A DNA stretch of 64,000 bases from Lachnospiraceae bacterium (lineage in GTDB: Bacteria > Bacillota > Clostridia > Lachnospirales > Lachnospiraceae): the NCBI GenBank assembly GCA_017449745.1, contig JAFTFD010000379.1, positions 1-64,000 on the forward strand, in the 5' to 3' direction. Each line of letters opens with the position of its first letter. Positions within the stretch are counted from its first letter, which is position 1. Below the pieces are notes generated by a model. It was given only the letters and a program-made list of their open reading frames with translations. It was not told where the DNA came from and ran no database searches. The position numbers and the translations under genes are program-made. This document shows positions 1-9,127 of this stretch, in pieces.

Positions 1-102
1 AATCTTCAGGGTTGCATTTCTATTTGATTGTCACGTATTTGATTGGGAAGGTTCCTCACCGGAGATCTCTCCGGCGTCACGTCCGTGAGACGCAACTCGT
101 AT

Positions 103-131
103 ATATTACATCGTGGCTTTTCTTTTGTCAA
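103..131 (-). promoter_or_regulatory. Sigma-A promoter P2 of a transcript leaving the left edge
   Basis: A perfect TTGACA -35 box (126-131) and a TAATAT -10 box (103-108) have a 17-base spacer on the minus strand. About 95 bases of leader remain before the window ends. The leader contains the palindrome CCGGAG-AGAT-CTCCGG (about 59-74) and no recognisable ribosome site. Tandem strong promoters with a structured untranslated leader are typical of stable RNA operons, so an rRNA or tRNA operon just outside the window is the leading guess. The stretch 1-338 holds nothing else I can support. Confidence 0.7.
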
Positions 132-207
132 CATCTTTTTTTCAATTTTTAATGAAGTTCGATGTTGTCTCTCGAAGAGCACGTCCGCTATCTCAGCGGC
201 GAACTGT

Positions 208-236
208 ATTCTATCATTGGCGTTTTGAATTTGCAA
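208..236 (-). promoter_or_regulatory. Sigma-A promoter P1 of a transcript leaving the left edge
   Basis: Read on the minus strand, a TTGCAA -35 box (231-236) and a TAGAAT -10 box (208-213) are separated by exactly 17 bases in an AT-rich stretch. Two small stem-loops follow before the second promoter: one around 180-205 and one, CTCT-TCG-AGAG, near 170-180. No gene for this transcript is visible inside the window. Confidence 0.6.
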
Positions 237-338
237 GCCTAATTTTGCATCTTTTTTTGTTTTGGTTATTCTGTTTTTATCTACGCAATATGTGGTGGAT
301 TTCACCTCTGCCATATACAATGCTTTTAGTCGATTTTC

Positions 339-722
339 CTATACGAGTACATAATACCGCAGCACGTACTCGATCAGATACAGATAGGCAAATCCCTCAA
401 AGAGCCCCAGCACGAGGCCCAGCAGAGAATCCACCCAGCGCAGCACCGGCAGTCTTGAGAACATATGCAATGATTTGAGCAGGGCTTTGATGATCCGGTA
501 AATGACTCGGAGTACGATCAGCAGCAGGATCCCCGTCAGGACACCTGTACTGCCGCCGTTTTCGCGTACCATCCCAGCAATCAGCAGTACCGCTGCCAGT
601 GCGGCGATCAGAGATACCGCCGAGAGCAGCATGCTGGAGAATCCTTTATTATACCCGTTTGTCATGCAGCCAATCAGTATGGCAAGCGCGATTCCTACTA
701 TAATCAGACTGTATAAATTCAT
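339..722 (-). CDS. CvpA-family integral membrane protein
   Basis: A 127-residue, very hydrophobic protein with about four membrane segments, roughly residues 3-22, 28-50, 60-80 and 98-122. The block RLPVLRWVDSLLGLVLGLFEG resembles the conserved loop of the CvpA (colicin V production) family, whose molecular role in Firmicutes is unresolved. I chose the ATG at 722 because GGGAG lies five to six bases upstream; the ATG four codons earlier has no ribosome site. It is the last gene of the leftward run from pfk and follows the DUF5711 gene by 112 bases, so co-transcription is likely. Confidence 0.75.
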   Translation of the reverse strand: MNLYSLIIVGIALAILIGCMTNGYNKGFSSMLLSAVSLIAALAAVLLIAGMVRENGGSTGVLTGILLLIVLRVIYRIIKALLKSLHMFSRLPVLRWVDSLLGLVLGLFEGFAYLYLIEYVLRYYVLV

Positions 723-834
723 AGTCGCTCCCATATGAGAATGTCAGCCGATCAGAGACCGGGAATGATTGTCTTCATTAACAAACTGCCGCGAACGGAA
801 AACCTTCCCTCCCCGGCAGCCACTTGACAGAGTT

Positions 835-2097
835 TTATTCTAATATCATCTGCTCCACACCCGTCTGTGTCACCAGCAGCAGCCTGTTGCCTGAATTCCT
901 GACAGGCACAAGGGCCTTTACCATATCATGGAAAGTTCCTTCATATTTCAGCTGGCCGTTTGCCTGATAGATCAGCAGGCTCTGGTCGCTGTGTATAATG
1001 ATCCTGTCTCCGTTTATCTGAATATTGGTATAGTCCATGGTAAACGGGATCTTGCTGACTTCTATTCCATTCAGGTCGAAAACTCTGAGGGAATACTTTT
1101 CCTGCCCTGTCGTATCGGGGAACAGTACTCCAACATAGCGATTCCCGGTATAAACTGCCTCTATATTCTCGCTGAACATGATATTTGCAGCGCTCTGCGG
1201 GATCTCTTCGCCTTTAAAAAACGCTATTCTGTGATCCGAGACAGCTACTGCCGTGTCGTCCGTCAGATATTTGACGCAGGGGAACATCTCGTCTTCATAA
1301 TTGAAGCCGCTGACATTATTTTCCCTGACGTTCTGGCCTACTGCGCCAAAATTGTAAAAAGCAATACTGGAGTTCACCTTGGAACCGCCCAGCGTCAGAT
1401 GGGAGACGCACACCATTTCTCCCGAAGGAGAAACCGCCACACTTACAGGATATCCGGACTGTCCCATCGTCGTCTTGAAATAGGCGATCGTATTGCCGGC
1501 GGAATCGAACAGATAGATCCACGTCGTGTCGCTGTCCTCCAGGATCGCAGCCACCTCGCCGCTGTCCGAAACGCTTATCCTGCGAACAGGTAAATTAGTA
1601 AGGACCGTCCCGACGATCTTTGAGGAGGAGAGAATATAGATCCTGCTCCCGCCGAGATCGGCAATTGCCATCACATCCGAAGCTGCATCCACGATCGGCT
1701 GCTGCATTTCATAGGTGATGCTCCAGACAAATGCGCCGGTATGATCCACACAGCTGGCTCCGTCCCTGCTGTAGTTAACGATATGTCCGTTAAGAGCAAC
1801 GGATCTGCTGTCCCCCATGACAATCATATCCGCCATTCTGCGGTAATCTGCCCCGGTAAAGACACGGCTCTTTGTCTGCAGGGCGATCAGCAGCACAAGA
1901 CCGGCGATCAATCCGACCATGCCAAGAGCGCGGCCGAATTTCCGAAGGCGGCTCCTTCTTATCAGCGCCGCACGTTCGGTATCTGCTTCCACGTCTATAT
2001 ATCTTTCCGGTTCCTCTTCGATATAGCCTTCCCGGTCATACTCGTAAGAATCGCCGCCGCTGTTCCTGCGGTAATTTCTGATGTCAACAACTGCCAT
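835..2097 (-). CDS. DUF5711-type membrane-anchored beta-propeller-like protein
   Basis: A 420-residue protein with an acidic, charged N-terminus (about 1-50), one membrane helix around residues 56-72, and a long extracellular part rich in short beta-strand repeats. Repeats such as RISVSDSGEVAAIL and VSVAVSPSGEMVCVS recall WD40/propeller blades. It matches what I know as DUF5711, a family of clostridial membrane proteins of unknown function. The start has AAGGTAG upstream. It lies 14 bases downstream of galM and upstream of the CvpA gene; the partners suggest an envelope role, but nothing shows a specific function. Confidence 0.7.
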   Translation of the reverse strand: MAVVDIRNYRRNSGGDSYEYDREGYIEEEPERYIDVEADTERAALIRRSRLRKFGRALGMVGLIAGLVLLIALQTKSRVFTGADYRRMADMIVMGDSRSVALNGHIVNYSRDGASCVDHTGAFVWSITYEMQQPIVDAASDVMAIADLGGSRIYILSSSKIVGTVLTNLPVRRISVSDSGEVAAILEDSDTTWIYLFDSAGNTIAYFKTTMGQSGYPVSVAVSPSGEMVCVSHLTLGGSKVNSSIAFYNFGAVGQNVRENNVSGFNYEDEMFPCVKYLTDDTAVAVSDHRIAFFKGEEIPQSAANIMFSENIEAVYTGNRYVGVLFPDTTGQEKYSLRVFDLNGIEVSKIPFTMDYTNIQINGDRIIIHSDQSLLIYQANGQLKYEGTFHDMVKALVPVRNSGNRLLLVTQTGVEQMILE

Positions 2098-2111
2098 CTG
2101 CTACCTTATCC

Positions 2112-3161
2112 TCAGCAAAGCGAAAATCTGTATTCCGTTGTAGAATCGTATACTTCGCCCGCATCAAAAACAGAGCCCGGGAAATTGTCGTGATTGACAG
2201 AATCCGGATAGTACTGGGTCTCCAGGCAGAATGCACTGCGGAAGCCGTAATCGTGTCCCTGTTTGCCATCCTTATCATCTACATAGTTACCGCAGTAGAA
2301 CTGAACGCCCGGAAGATCCGTATACACTTCCATTTTTCTGCCGCTTGTTCTGCTGACCGCGGAGGCGATCAGGCGGACCTCGCCATCTCCGTTATAACCA
2401 TCAACGCAGTAGTTATGATCGTAGCCGTGCGCCCAGATCAGCTGGGGATCCTGCTCATTGATATCCTGCCCGATCGTTTTTGCCGTGCGGAAATCAAATG
2501 CTGTTCCTTCGACGCTTCTGATCTCTCCGGTCGGAATAGAATGCTCATCCGTCGGTGTATAGGCAGAGCAATTAAGCGTCAGTTCTGTGTTTTCAATACT
2601 CCCTGCCGTATGGCCATCGAGATTAAAATAGGTGTGGTTCGTCGGATTCAGGATCGTCTTCTTATCAGAAACGGCATGATAATGAATCTTTACGCCGTTT
2701 TCCTCTGTAACGGTATATGTCACAGAGAAATCCTTATTGCCGGGGAGTCCGTACTCGCCGTCCGGCACAGAGATCGTAAATGTCACGCAGTTCTCGCCGG
2801 TCTGCGCCTGCCAGAGCTGCTTATGAAGGCCTTTGGCTGCATCTGTGTGCAGATTGTTCTCTCCATCATTAACCGGAAGAGTATACTCCACTCCGTCCAG
2901 AGCAAATTTTGCCTTGCCTATCCTGTTCGCGACGGGTCCGATCGTAGCGCCAAAATAGTCTTTATTTGAAAGATATTGTTCGGGACGGTCAAAACCGAGC
3001 ACGATATCTTCCATTTTTCCATTCTTATCAGGTGTACACAAATTGACCAGAACAGCACCGAAATCCAGCACCCGGATCCCGATATTTCCATTCTCAATAG
3101 TAAATGCCGTGATATCCCTGCCGTCTGCCGTTTTACCGAATAATTCTTTTTTTACGCTCAT
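2112..3161 (-). CDS. galM: Aldose 1-epimerase (galactose mutarotase)
   Basis: Interconverts alpha and beta anomers of hexoses such as galactose and glucose in the cytoplasm. The 349-residue product has the family length. Visible signatures are the sugar-binding NRIGKAKF, the catalytic-histidine block NPTNHTYFNLDGH, and the region SAFCLETQYYPDSVNH carrying the catalytic glutamate. Longer reading frames exist upstream, but the ATG at 3161 has a perfect AAGGAGG eight bases before it. It starts 22 bases after the recR stop, so it appears to be an addition to the dnaX-ybaB-recR run. No other Leloir-pathway gene is nearby. Confidence 0.93.
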   Translation of the reverse strand: MSVKKELFGKTADGRDITAFTIENGNIGIRVLDFGAVLVNLCTPDKNGKMEDIVLGFDRPEQYLSNKDYFGATIGPVANRIGKAKFALDGVEYTLPVNDGENNLHTDAAKGLHKQLWQAQTGENCVTFTISVPDGEYGLPGNKDFSVTYTVTEENGVKIHYHAVSDKKTILNPTNHTYFNLDGHTAGSIENTELTLNCSAYTPTDEHSIPTGEIRSVEGTAFDFRTAKTIGQDINEQDPQLIWAHGYDHNYCVDGYNGDGEVRLIASAVSRTSGRKMEVYTDLPGVQFYCGNYVDDKDGKQGHDYGFRSAFCLETQYYPDSVNHDNFPGSVFDAGEVYDSTTEYRFSLC

Positions 3162-3183
3162 GTCCGGCCTCCTTCTGACCTTG

Positions 3184-3783
3184 TTATAATTCTGTACGTC
3201 CATCCAATGCACGTAATAGTGTCACTTCATCAATATATTCCAGATCACCGCCGACCGGCACTCCGCTCGCGATCCTTGTGACCCGGATTCCGACCGGTTT
3301 GATCAGCTTACTGATATACATCGCCGTCGTCTCCCCCTCAAGAGAAGAATTCGTCGCGATGATCACTTCCTTGACCGTGTCATCCCGCAGGCGTTCCATC
3401 AGTTCTTTCAGACGGATGTCCCCGGGCCCGATTCCCAGCATGGGCGAGATCGCCCCGTGAAGCACATGATAGAGGCCCGAATACTTGCCGGTCCTCTCGT
3501 ATGCCGCAAGATCTCTGGGGTTCTCGACGACCATGATCGTAGACTTGTCTCTTTTCTCATCCTGGCAGATCGGACAGACCTCCGCATCCGTCAGGTTCTG
3601 ACAGCATTTACAGTAATGTACATGCGCCTTGGCGTCTGCGATCGAGTCCGAAAGACTCTTTACCCGCTCCGGACTCATTCCTATTATATAAAAAGCGAGA
3701 CGCTGCGCAGATTTGTTTCCAATTCCGGGCAGCGCCGCCAGCTCATCAATCAAATGATTAATATATCCGCTGTATAAGTTCAT
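3184..3783 (-). CDS. recR: Recombination mediator protein RecR
   Basis: A 199-residue protein that acts with RecF/RecO to load RecA on gapped DNA. Domains in order: helix-hairpin-helix ([16 protein letters not shown], about 18-33), a four-cysteine zinc finger ([16 protein letters not shown], about 58-73) and a Toprim domain beginning at [15 protein letters not shown], with the conserved tail [15 protein letters not shown]. Length and order are standard. It follows ybaB by five bases, the classical dnaX-ybaB-recR arrangement. Confidence 0.97.
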   Translation of the reverse strand: MNLYSGYINHLIDELAALPGIGNKSAQRLAFYIIGMSPERVKSLSDSIADAKAHVHYCKCCQNLTDAEVCPICQDEKRDKSTIMVVENPRDLAAYERTGKYSGLYHVLHGAISPMLGIGPGDIRLKELMERLRDDTVKEVIIATNSSLEGETTAMYISKLIKPVGIRVTRIASGVPVGGDLEYIDEVTLLRALDGRTEL

Positions 3784-3788
3784 ATAGA

Positions 3789-4130
3789 TCAGAAGCCCAT
3801 TCCCATTCCGCCGGCCATACCGCCGAAAAGTTTCTCACTCTCGGCATCCACCTGGCGAAGCGCTTCGTTGACAGCTGCCAGGATCATGTCCTGCAGGGTC
3901 TCAACATCCTCCGGATCCACTGCGTCCTGTGAGAGCTCAATGCTCTTTAAGACCTTGGCTCCGCTCACTGTCACCTTGACTGCGCCGCCCCCGGCTGCCG
4001 CTGTAAACTCCTGTTCCTCCAGCTTAGCCTTGCTCTCCTGCATCTGACTCTGCATGCGCTGTGCCTGTCTGAGCAGGTTCTGCATATTGCCGGGCATTCC
4101 GCCGCCGCTGAATCCGCCTCTTTTTGCCAT
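3789..4130 (-). CDS. ybaB: YbaB/EbfC family nucleoid-associated protein
   Basis: A 113-residue DNA-binding protein of the YbaB/EbfC family, which forms tweezer-shaped dimers on DNA. Visible are the glycine/methionine-rich N-terminus, the coiled segment [23 protein letters not shown], a central alanine/glycine beta segment and the segment [25 protein letters not shown]. The C-terminus is rich in Gly and Met ([12 protein letters not shown]), a common tail in this family. It sits between dnaX (80 bases upstream) and recR (five bases downstream), as in Bacillus and most Firmicutes. Confidence 0.95.
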   Translation of the reverse strand: MAKRGGFSGGGMPGNMQNLLRQAQRMQSQMQESKAKLEEQEFTAAAGGGAVKVTVSGAKVLKSIELSQDAVDPEDVETLQDMILAAVNEALRQVDAESEKLFGGMAGGMGMGF

Positions 4131-4210
4131 ATCTGTCTGATCTCCTTTACTAAACGATACCGCCCATTCCGCAGCTGTCCATAAAAGACTGCCGGTAATA
4201 GCCGCCTGTA

Positions 4211-5869
4211 TTAATCATCTTCTTCGACGATCTCCATATTGATCACGCCGCGAATATCCACATAATTGTCCGTAAATTTCTCCTGGTTGTCAAGGAGTTT
4301 ATATTCAACGGAGATGTCCTTGCCTGTCCTGGCTTTGAGGAACTCCGAAAAATACTGCCGGTTCTCTTCTCCTCTGGTTCCAAGAAAATAGTCAGCATTG
4401 ATATAGTTTTCAAAAACCACCAGAAGCTTTCCGTCCTCCCCCAGGGTCGGCTTGGCGCTGAGGAGATGGATCTTGGCCATGTGGTTGTCTGCAGGGATCT
4501 GGGAAATAAGCCGGTTCCAGGCCGCGGCCACCTTCTTTATATCCTCCGGAATGGCTTCGGGCAGTACCGGGGCCGCTTTCACAGTCTTTTCTTCCCTGGA
4601 GGAATCCTGCACCGGCGTCTCCGGGGCGGTTCCGCCTCCTGCGGCAGCCGGAGCCATCGTATATCCGCCGCTCAGCATCTGTTTCTGGCTCTCCACCAGC
4701 CGCTCCTCAAGAACACGAACACGTTCCATCAGAGAGAGAATGCGCCCCTCCGTATCCTCCGCGATATCCATAGAGGGTTCGCAGAGACGGATCACGGCAG
4801 TCTCCGTCAGGATCCGCCTGTTCGAAGAATACCGGATCGCATCCGTGAGTTCGGAAAAGACGTTGATCGAGCGGATCACTTCCGTCATCTCTGCAGCCCT
4901 GGCATCTTCCAGCATCCATTCGAGCTGTTCCTCCGAGACGTCCAGTGCTGTCCTGCTCTGCCCGGAGGCCTTCAGCAGCATGACATTCCGAAGATACCCG
5001 ATGTAATCCGTGACAAACTGGACCAGTTCTCTTCCCTGCGAGAGCACTTCATCTACGATCTTTAAAGCGCTCACCGCGTCTCCAATATGTACGCTGCGGA
5101 ACAGCCTGCTGAAGACGGAAGTATCCACCGCTCCGAGGATCTCCAGAGTTTTTTCATAGGAAAGAACATCATTTCCGTAATTAAAAGCATTGCACTGATC
5201 CAGGATCGACAGCCCGTCTCTCATGGACCCGTCCGCCGCGGTCGCGATATACCGCAGCGCCCTGTCCTCACAGGTAAGGCCTTCCTTTTCGCAGATCGCG
5301 CGAAGCCGCTCCTCAATGATTCCGGCCGGAAGCCTTCCGAAATCATATCTCTGGCATCTGGAGAGGATCGTCACCGGGAGTTTATTAGGCTCTGTTGTAG
5401 CCAGAATAAAAATGGCATACGAAGGCGGCTCTTCCAGCGTTTTCAAAAGTGCGTTGAAGGCCGCTGTGGAGAGCATATGGACCTCGTCGATGATAAAGAC
5501 CCGGTATTTTCCCTGTGTCGGAGAATAGGAGACCTGGTCGATCACAGTGCGGATATCTTCCACTCCGTTGTTCGACGCAGCATCCATTTCGACCACGTTC
5601 AGATTTGCATCCTCACTGATCGCCCTGCAGGAGGCACACTCGCAGCAGGGATTTCCGTCCTGGGGATTTTCGCAGTTGACCGCCCTGGCAAAGATCTTGG
5701 CAATACTGGTCTTTCCCGTACCTCTGGTGCCGCAGAAAAGATAGCTGTGTCCGATCCTGCCGGAGATGATCTGATTTTTTAAAGTTCTTACAATCGCATC
5801 ACGTCCGCAGACATCCTGAAATGTCTGCGGACGGTATTTGCGATATAATGCCAGATAATGTTCAGCCAT
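4211..5869 (-). CDS. dnaX: DNA polymerase III subunit gamma/tau
   Basis: The clamp-loader ATPase of the replicative polymerase, 552 residues. Visible are ALYRKYRPQTFQDVCG near the N-terminus, Walker A GTRGTGKT (about 47-54), the cysteines of the zinc module (CENPQDGNPCCECASC), Walker B VFIIDEVHML, and sensor 1 with the SRC motif (ATTEPNKLPVTILSRCQRYDF). After about residue 370 comes an Ala/Pro/Glu-rich linker and a tau-like C-terminal domain. I saw no obvious slippery site for a gamma-type frameshift. It lies 73 bases downstream of pfk and heads the ybaB-recR block. Confidence 0.96.
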   Translation of the reverse strand: MAEHYLALYRKYRPQTFQDVCGRDAIVRTLKNQIISGRIGHSYLFCGTRGTGKTSIAKIFARAVNCENPQDGNPCCECASCRAISEDANLNVVEMDAASNNGVEDIRTVIDQVSYSPTQGKYRVFIIDEVHMLSTAAFNALLKTLEEPPSYAIFILATTEPNKLPVTILSRCQRYDFGRLPAGIIEERLRAICEKEGLTCEDRALRYIATAADGSMRDGLSILDQCNAFNYGNDVLSYEKTLEILGAVDTSVFSRLFRSVHIGDAVSALKIVDEVLSQGRELVQFVTDYIGYLRNVMLLKASGQSRTALDVSEEQLEWMLEDARAAEMTEVIRSINVFSELTDAIRYSSNRRILTETAVIRLCEPSMDIAEDTEGRILSLMERVRVLEERLVESQKQMLSGGYTMAPAAAGGGTAPETPVQDSSREEKTVKAAPVLPEAIPEDIKKVAAAWNRLISQIPADNHMAKIHLLSAKPTLGEDGKLLVVFENYINADYFLGTRGEENRQYFSEFLKARTGKDISVEYKLLDNQEKFTDNYVDIRGVINMEIVEEDD

Positions 5870-5942
5870 ATCGTATTATGATTCCAATTGCAGCCGCTGA
5901 CGCGGCCTTAAGATCGTGCAGATCGCCTGCCTTGTGCAGACA

Positions 5943-7019
5943 TCAGTCGCCGAACTTGATACCGAGGAGTTTTGCCTCTTTGATGATATCTGCCTTCGGA
6001 TCGACTGTCTTGAGCTTGCCGGCCACTTCCTTGAGCGGGACCTTGACCATCTCTCTGTTCCTGTAGCCGACCATGTATCCGAACTCGCCTTTGAGGATCA
6101 GCTTGCCGGCTTCTGCGCCGAGGCGGCTGGCGAATACGCGGTCATACGGGCAGGGAGCGCCGCCGCGCTGTACATGTCCGGGAACCGTCACGCGCACTTC
6201 GCGTCCTGTCTTTTTGGTGATAAGATCAGCCAGCTCGTAGGAAACGGAAGGATGTTTGCTCGCTGCCAGCTTCTTGGCATATTCCTTCTTGGAGAGTTTT
6301 GCATCCTCTTTGGAGATAGCGCCCTCTGCCACGACGATGATCGTGAAGCGGGATCCTCTCTTGTCTCTGTCCTCGATCGCATCGATGACCTTGTCGATAT
6401 CATACGGGATCTCAGGCAGCAGGATGATATCTGCGCCGGAAGCCATGCCTGCATTGAGGGGAAGCCAGCCGACCTTGTGGCCCATGATCTCAACAATGAA
6501 GACGCGGCCGTGGGAGCTGGCCGTCGTATGGATCTGGTCAATAGCAGTCGTTGCAATATCCACCGCGCTCTGGAAACCGAACGTCATATCCGTGCCCCAG
6601 AGGTCATTGTCGATCGTCTTGGGAAGCGTGATGACATTCAGGCCTTCCTCGGAGAGACGGTTAGCCGTCTTGGTGGAGCCGTTGCCTCCGAGCATGACAA
6701 GGCAGTTCAGCTGCAGCTTGTAATAGTTCTGTTTCATTGCCTCGACCTTGTTCAGGCCGTTCTCATCCGGCTGGTCGATGGTCTTAAAAGGAACACGGCT
6801 TGTTCCGAGGATCGTGCCGCCGCGCGTAAGGATGCCGGAGAAATCCGATCCGGTCAGCATACGGAACTTGCTGTAGATCAGTCCTTTGTAGCCATCCTCA
6901 AAGCCATAAAGCTCATAGGGCTCCTTGCAGTTGTTCTGGATCACCTTGACAACGCCGCGCATTGCAGCATTGAGTGCCTGGCAGTCACCGCCGCTTGTCA
7001 GAAAACCGATACGTAACAT
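5943..7019 (-). CDS. pfkA: 6-phosphofructokinase, variant active site
   Basis: Glycolytic phosphorylation of fructose 6-phosphate, 358 residues. Signatures are GFLTSGGDCQALNAAMRG at the N-terminus, VMLGGNGSTKTA for the phosphate-donor site, PKTIDNDLWGTDMTFGF for the catalytic loop and GHVQRGGAPCPYDR. The Gly of GGNGS together with the Lys of PKTIDND is the combination known for ATP-using members of the PPi-type branch. The aspartate of the usual GGDGS is an asparagine here, so donor specificity is not certain. The start at 7019 is fixed by GGGGAGG upstream. The leader holds two short stem-loops, and an extended -10 promoter lies about 120 bases upstream. Confidence 0.9.
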   Translation of the reverse strand: MLRIGFLTSGGDCQALNAAMRGVVKVIQNNCKEPYELYGFEDGYKGLIYSKFRMLTGSDFSGILTRGGTILGTSRVPFKTIDQPDENGLNKVEAMKQNYYKLQLNCLVMLGGNGSTKTANRLSEEGLNVITLPKTIDNDLWGTDMTFGFQSAVDIATTAIDQIHTTASSHGRVFIVEIMGHKVGWLPLNAGMASGADIILLPEIPYDIDKVIDAIEDRDKRGSRFTIIVVAEGAISKEDAKLSKKEYAKKLAASKHPSVSYELADLITKKTGREVRVTVPGHVQRGGAPCPYDRVFASRLGAEAGKLILKGEFGYMVGYRNREMVKVPLKEVAGKLKTVDPKADIIKEAKLLGIKFGD

Positions 7020-7140
7020 GATATAACCTCCCCAGATTATAATATTATTATGTCGGAGGACGACCCCCTCCAATACAAAGATGGAAAAGCCCTCTCTTAC
7101 TGATACAACAGGCTTTTCTGCCTTCTGACTTATGAATCAT

Positions 7141-7149
7141 ATTATAGCA
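7141..7149 (-). promoter_or_regulatory. Extended -10 promoter for pfk
   Basis: On the minus strand TGCTATAAT forms an extended -10 element with no good -35 box. The leader to the pfk ATG is about 115 bases and contains a GAAAAGCC/GGCTTTTC stem (about 7083-7118) and a GGAGG/CCTCC stem overlapping a false ribosome site (about 7055-7073), either of which could modulate expression. Confidence 0.45.
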
Positions 7150-7181
7150 TTATTTGCTAAGGGGACGCCACATATTTGTAC

Positions 7182-7211
7182 TTGCAGAAACTGGCGCTGA
7201 TGGAATATAAT
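7182..7211 (+). promoter_or_regulatory. Promoter of tRNA-Ser
   Basis: TTGCAG (7182-7187) and TATAAT (7206-7211) are separated by 18 bases on the plus strand, placing the start about 45 bases before the tRNA. This is divergent from the pfk promoter. Confidence 0.65.
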
Positions 7212-7263
7212 AGCTTTTGCTGCAGCTATCATTACGCAAATCGCGAGCAGGTCCGCAGCATCC

Positions 7264-7351
7264 GGAGGGTTACCCAAGCGGTTCAAGGGGGCGCACTCGA
7301 AATGCGTTAGGCCGGTCAAACGGTGCGTGGGTTCGAATCCCATGCCCTCCG
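7264..7351 (+). tRNA. tRNA-Ser (anticodon CGA)
   Basis: An 88-base tRNA with acceptor stem GGAGGGT/GCCCTCC and discriminator G. The anticodon stem GCGCA/TGCGT encloses loop CTCGAAA, giving anticodon CGA (reads UCG). The long variable arm expected of a class II serine tRNA is present, followed by the T arm GTGGGTTCGAATCCCAT. The terminal CCA is not encoded. Confidence 0.96.
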
Positions 7352-7361
7352 TGCCACAAAC

Positions 7362-7402
7362 GCCCGAAACAGGCTTCTGTTTCGGGCATTTTTATTTTTT
7401 TT
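7362..7402 (+). terminator. Intrinsic terminator after tRNA-Ser
   Basis: A nine-base perfect stem, GCCCGAAAC (7362-7370) with GTTTCGGGC (7379-7387), is followed by a nearly continuous T run to 7402. It ends the plus-strand tRNA transcript just before the convergent pgcA gene. Confidence 0.92.
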
Positions 7403-7416
7403 AGGCGCTGCCTGCC

Positions 7417-9093
7417 TTAGGCTATGCTCTCCGCCGCCGACACCACCTGCTCCTTCAGCGCCAGCACCCGCTTACGGGCTTCCTCTGCGTTGTCTTTTAC
7501 GGTGTAGAAATAGAACTTCAGCTTAGGCTCCGTGCCGGACGGTCTTGCCGCGAGCCAGCTGCCGTCCTCCATCACGAATCTCAGCGCGTTCTGCGGGGGA
7601 ATATCCTCGTATCCGTTGATATAATCGATCCGCTTCGCTTCCCCTGGGATCCCGTCCGCGCGGAGGGCATCCATGATCCTTGCGATCCGCTCCTGCCCTT
7701 CTTTTCCCTGCAGGACAAAGTTCATGCTCTCGTCTGCATAGTAGCCGTATTTCTGATACAGGCGCTCCAGCACTTCCCGCATGGTGATCCCCTGCCTGCT
7801 GTAATAGGCGGCCATCTCTGTGAGCAGGATCCCGGCGCAGACGCCGTCCTTATCCCTGACAGCCTCACCCGGCGCGCAGCCGATGCTCTCCTCATATCCA
7901 AAGAAATAGCTGTATCCTTCCTCCTTTACGACATTGATTTTGCCGCATATATTCTTGAATCCTGTCAGCGTCTCAAAGACGTCGATCCCATAGCTCTCGC
8001 AGATCGCCCTTCCGAAATCCCCTGTGACGATGGATTTGATCATGGCACTCTTCCCGGGAAGCGTTCCTTTTTCTTTTTTGCTCTCTGCAAGGTAGGAGAT
8101 CAGCAAGGCACCTGTCTGGTTGCCGTTCAGCGCCGTATATCCGCCGCTGCCGTCCGCGATCTCTGCAGCCATCCTGTCCCCGTCCGGGTCTGTTGCGATC
8201 AGGATCTGTGCGCCGCACTCCCTGCCAAGCTTCTCCGCCAGCTCAAAGGCTTTTGGATTCTCCGGATTCGGGAAGGGAACCGTCGTAAAATCGGGATCCG
8301 GGTCTTTCTGTTCCGGGACGACCACAAAGTTCTTAAATCCCCTCTCTTTTGCAGCCTCGCACATCATCCGGCTGGCCGCGCCGTTAAGAGGTGTAAAGAC
8401 GACCGGAATATCCAGGTCAAGTTCCGATCCGTCTCTTTGCGCCATGGACTGCACATAGTCGAGATACCGGCGGTCCGTCTCCTCTCCGAGCATCACGATC
8501 TGTCCGCCGGCAAGGGCCTCTTCTGCGGACATCTCTCCGAAATCATCAAACAGATCCAGTGCCTCGATCTCCCGCATCATGCCGTCGGATACGGTTCCTG
8601 AGATCTGCGCGCCGTCCTTCCAATAGACCTTATACCCGTTGTATTCCTTGGGATTATGGCTTGCTGTCATATTGATCCCGGAAATCGCATGCAGGTCCCG
8701 GATCGCAAAGGACAGCTCCGGTGTGGGCCTGATCGATGGGAACATATAGACCCGTATGCCGCTTCCCGCCAGGATCCCTGCTGCCAGCCACGAGAACTCC
8801 TTTGAAAAATAGCGGCAGTCATAGGCGATCACCACGCCCCTGGTGATATCCTCTCCGGAGCGCAGGATATAATTTGCGATCCCCTTGGAAGCCCTGCCTA
8901 CCGTCAGGACATTCATACGGTTCGTCCCTGCCCCGCAGATCCCGCGCAGCCCTGCCGTCCCGAACTCGATCTCCCGATAGAAGCGGTCCGTGATCTCTTT
9001 GTCGTCCTGCTCTATCGCAAGAAGCTCCCTGCGCAGCGGGTCCTCCTCGCTCAGTCTTTCCAGCCATATCTGATACTTTTCTCTTGCATTCAT
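7417..9093 (-). CDS. pgcA: Phosphoglucomutase/phosphomannomutase
   Basis: Interconverts glucose 1-phosphate and glucose 6-phosphate (possibly also mannose phosphates), feeding glycogen, UDP-glucose and glycolysis; 558 residues. The four family loops are visible: active serine TASHNPKEYNGYK, metal site TDPDGDRM, sugar loop GYEESIG and phosphate loop RPSGTEPKLKFYF. The start at 9093 has GGAGG eight bases upstream; an upstream extension would be unlike the family. It is the last gene of the moxR-DUF58-transglutaminase run, 34 bases after the transglutaminase stop. Confidence 0.93.
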   Translation of the reverse strand: MNAREKYQIWLERLSEEDPLRRELLAIEQDDKEITDRFYREIEFGTAGLRGICGAGTNRMNVLTVGRASKGIANYILRSGEDITRGVVIAYDCRYFSKEFSWLAAGILAGSGIRVYMFPSIRPTPELSFAIRDLHAISGINMTASHNPKEYNGYKVYWKDGAQISGTVSDGMMREIEALDLFDDFGEMSAEEALAGGQIVMLGEETDRRYLDYVQSMAQRDGSELDLDIPVVFTPLNGAASRMMCEAAKERGFKNFVVVPEQKDPDPDFTTVPFPNPENPKAFELAEKLGRECGAQILIATDPDGDRMAAEIADGSGGYTALNGNQTGALLISYLAESKKEKGTLPGKSAMIKSIVTGDFGRAICESYGIDVFETLTGFKNICGKINVVKEEGYSYFFGYEESIGCAPGEAVRDKDGVCAGILLTEMAAYYSRQGITMREVLERLYQKYGYYADESMNFVLQGKEGQERIARIMDALRADGIPGEAKRIDYINGYEDIPPQNALRFVMEDGSWLAARPSGTEPKLKFYFYTVKDNAEEARKRVLALKEQVVSAAESIA

Positions 9094-9127
9094 CCCTTTT
9101 TCCTCCGTTTCCTTAACAACTGGTATC

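Noticed and set aside
6..320. A 104-codon minus-strand frame beginning TTG
   Set aside because: It runs through two good promoters and their leader, has no ribosome site and unusual composition; the promoters explain the stretch better.
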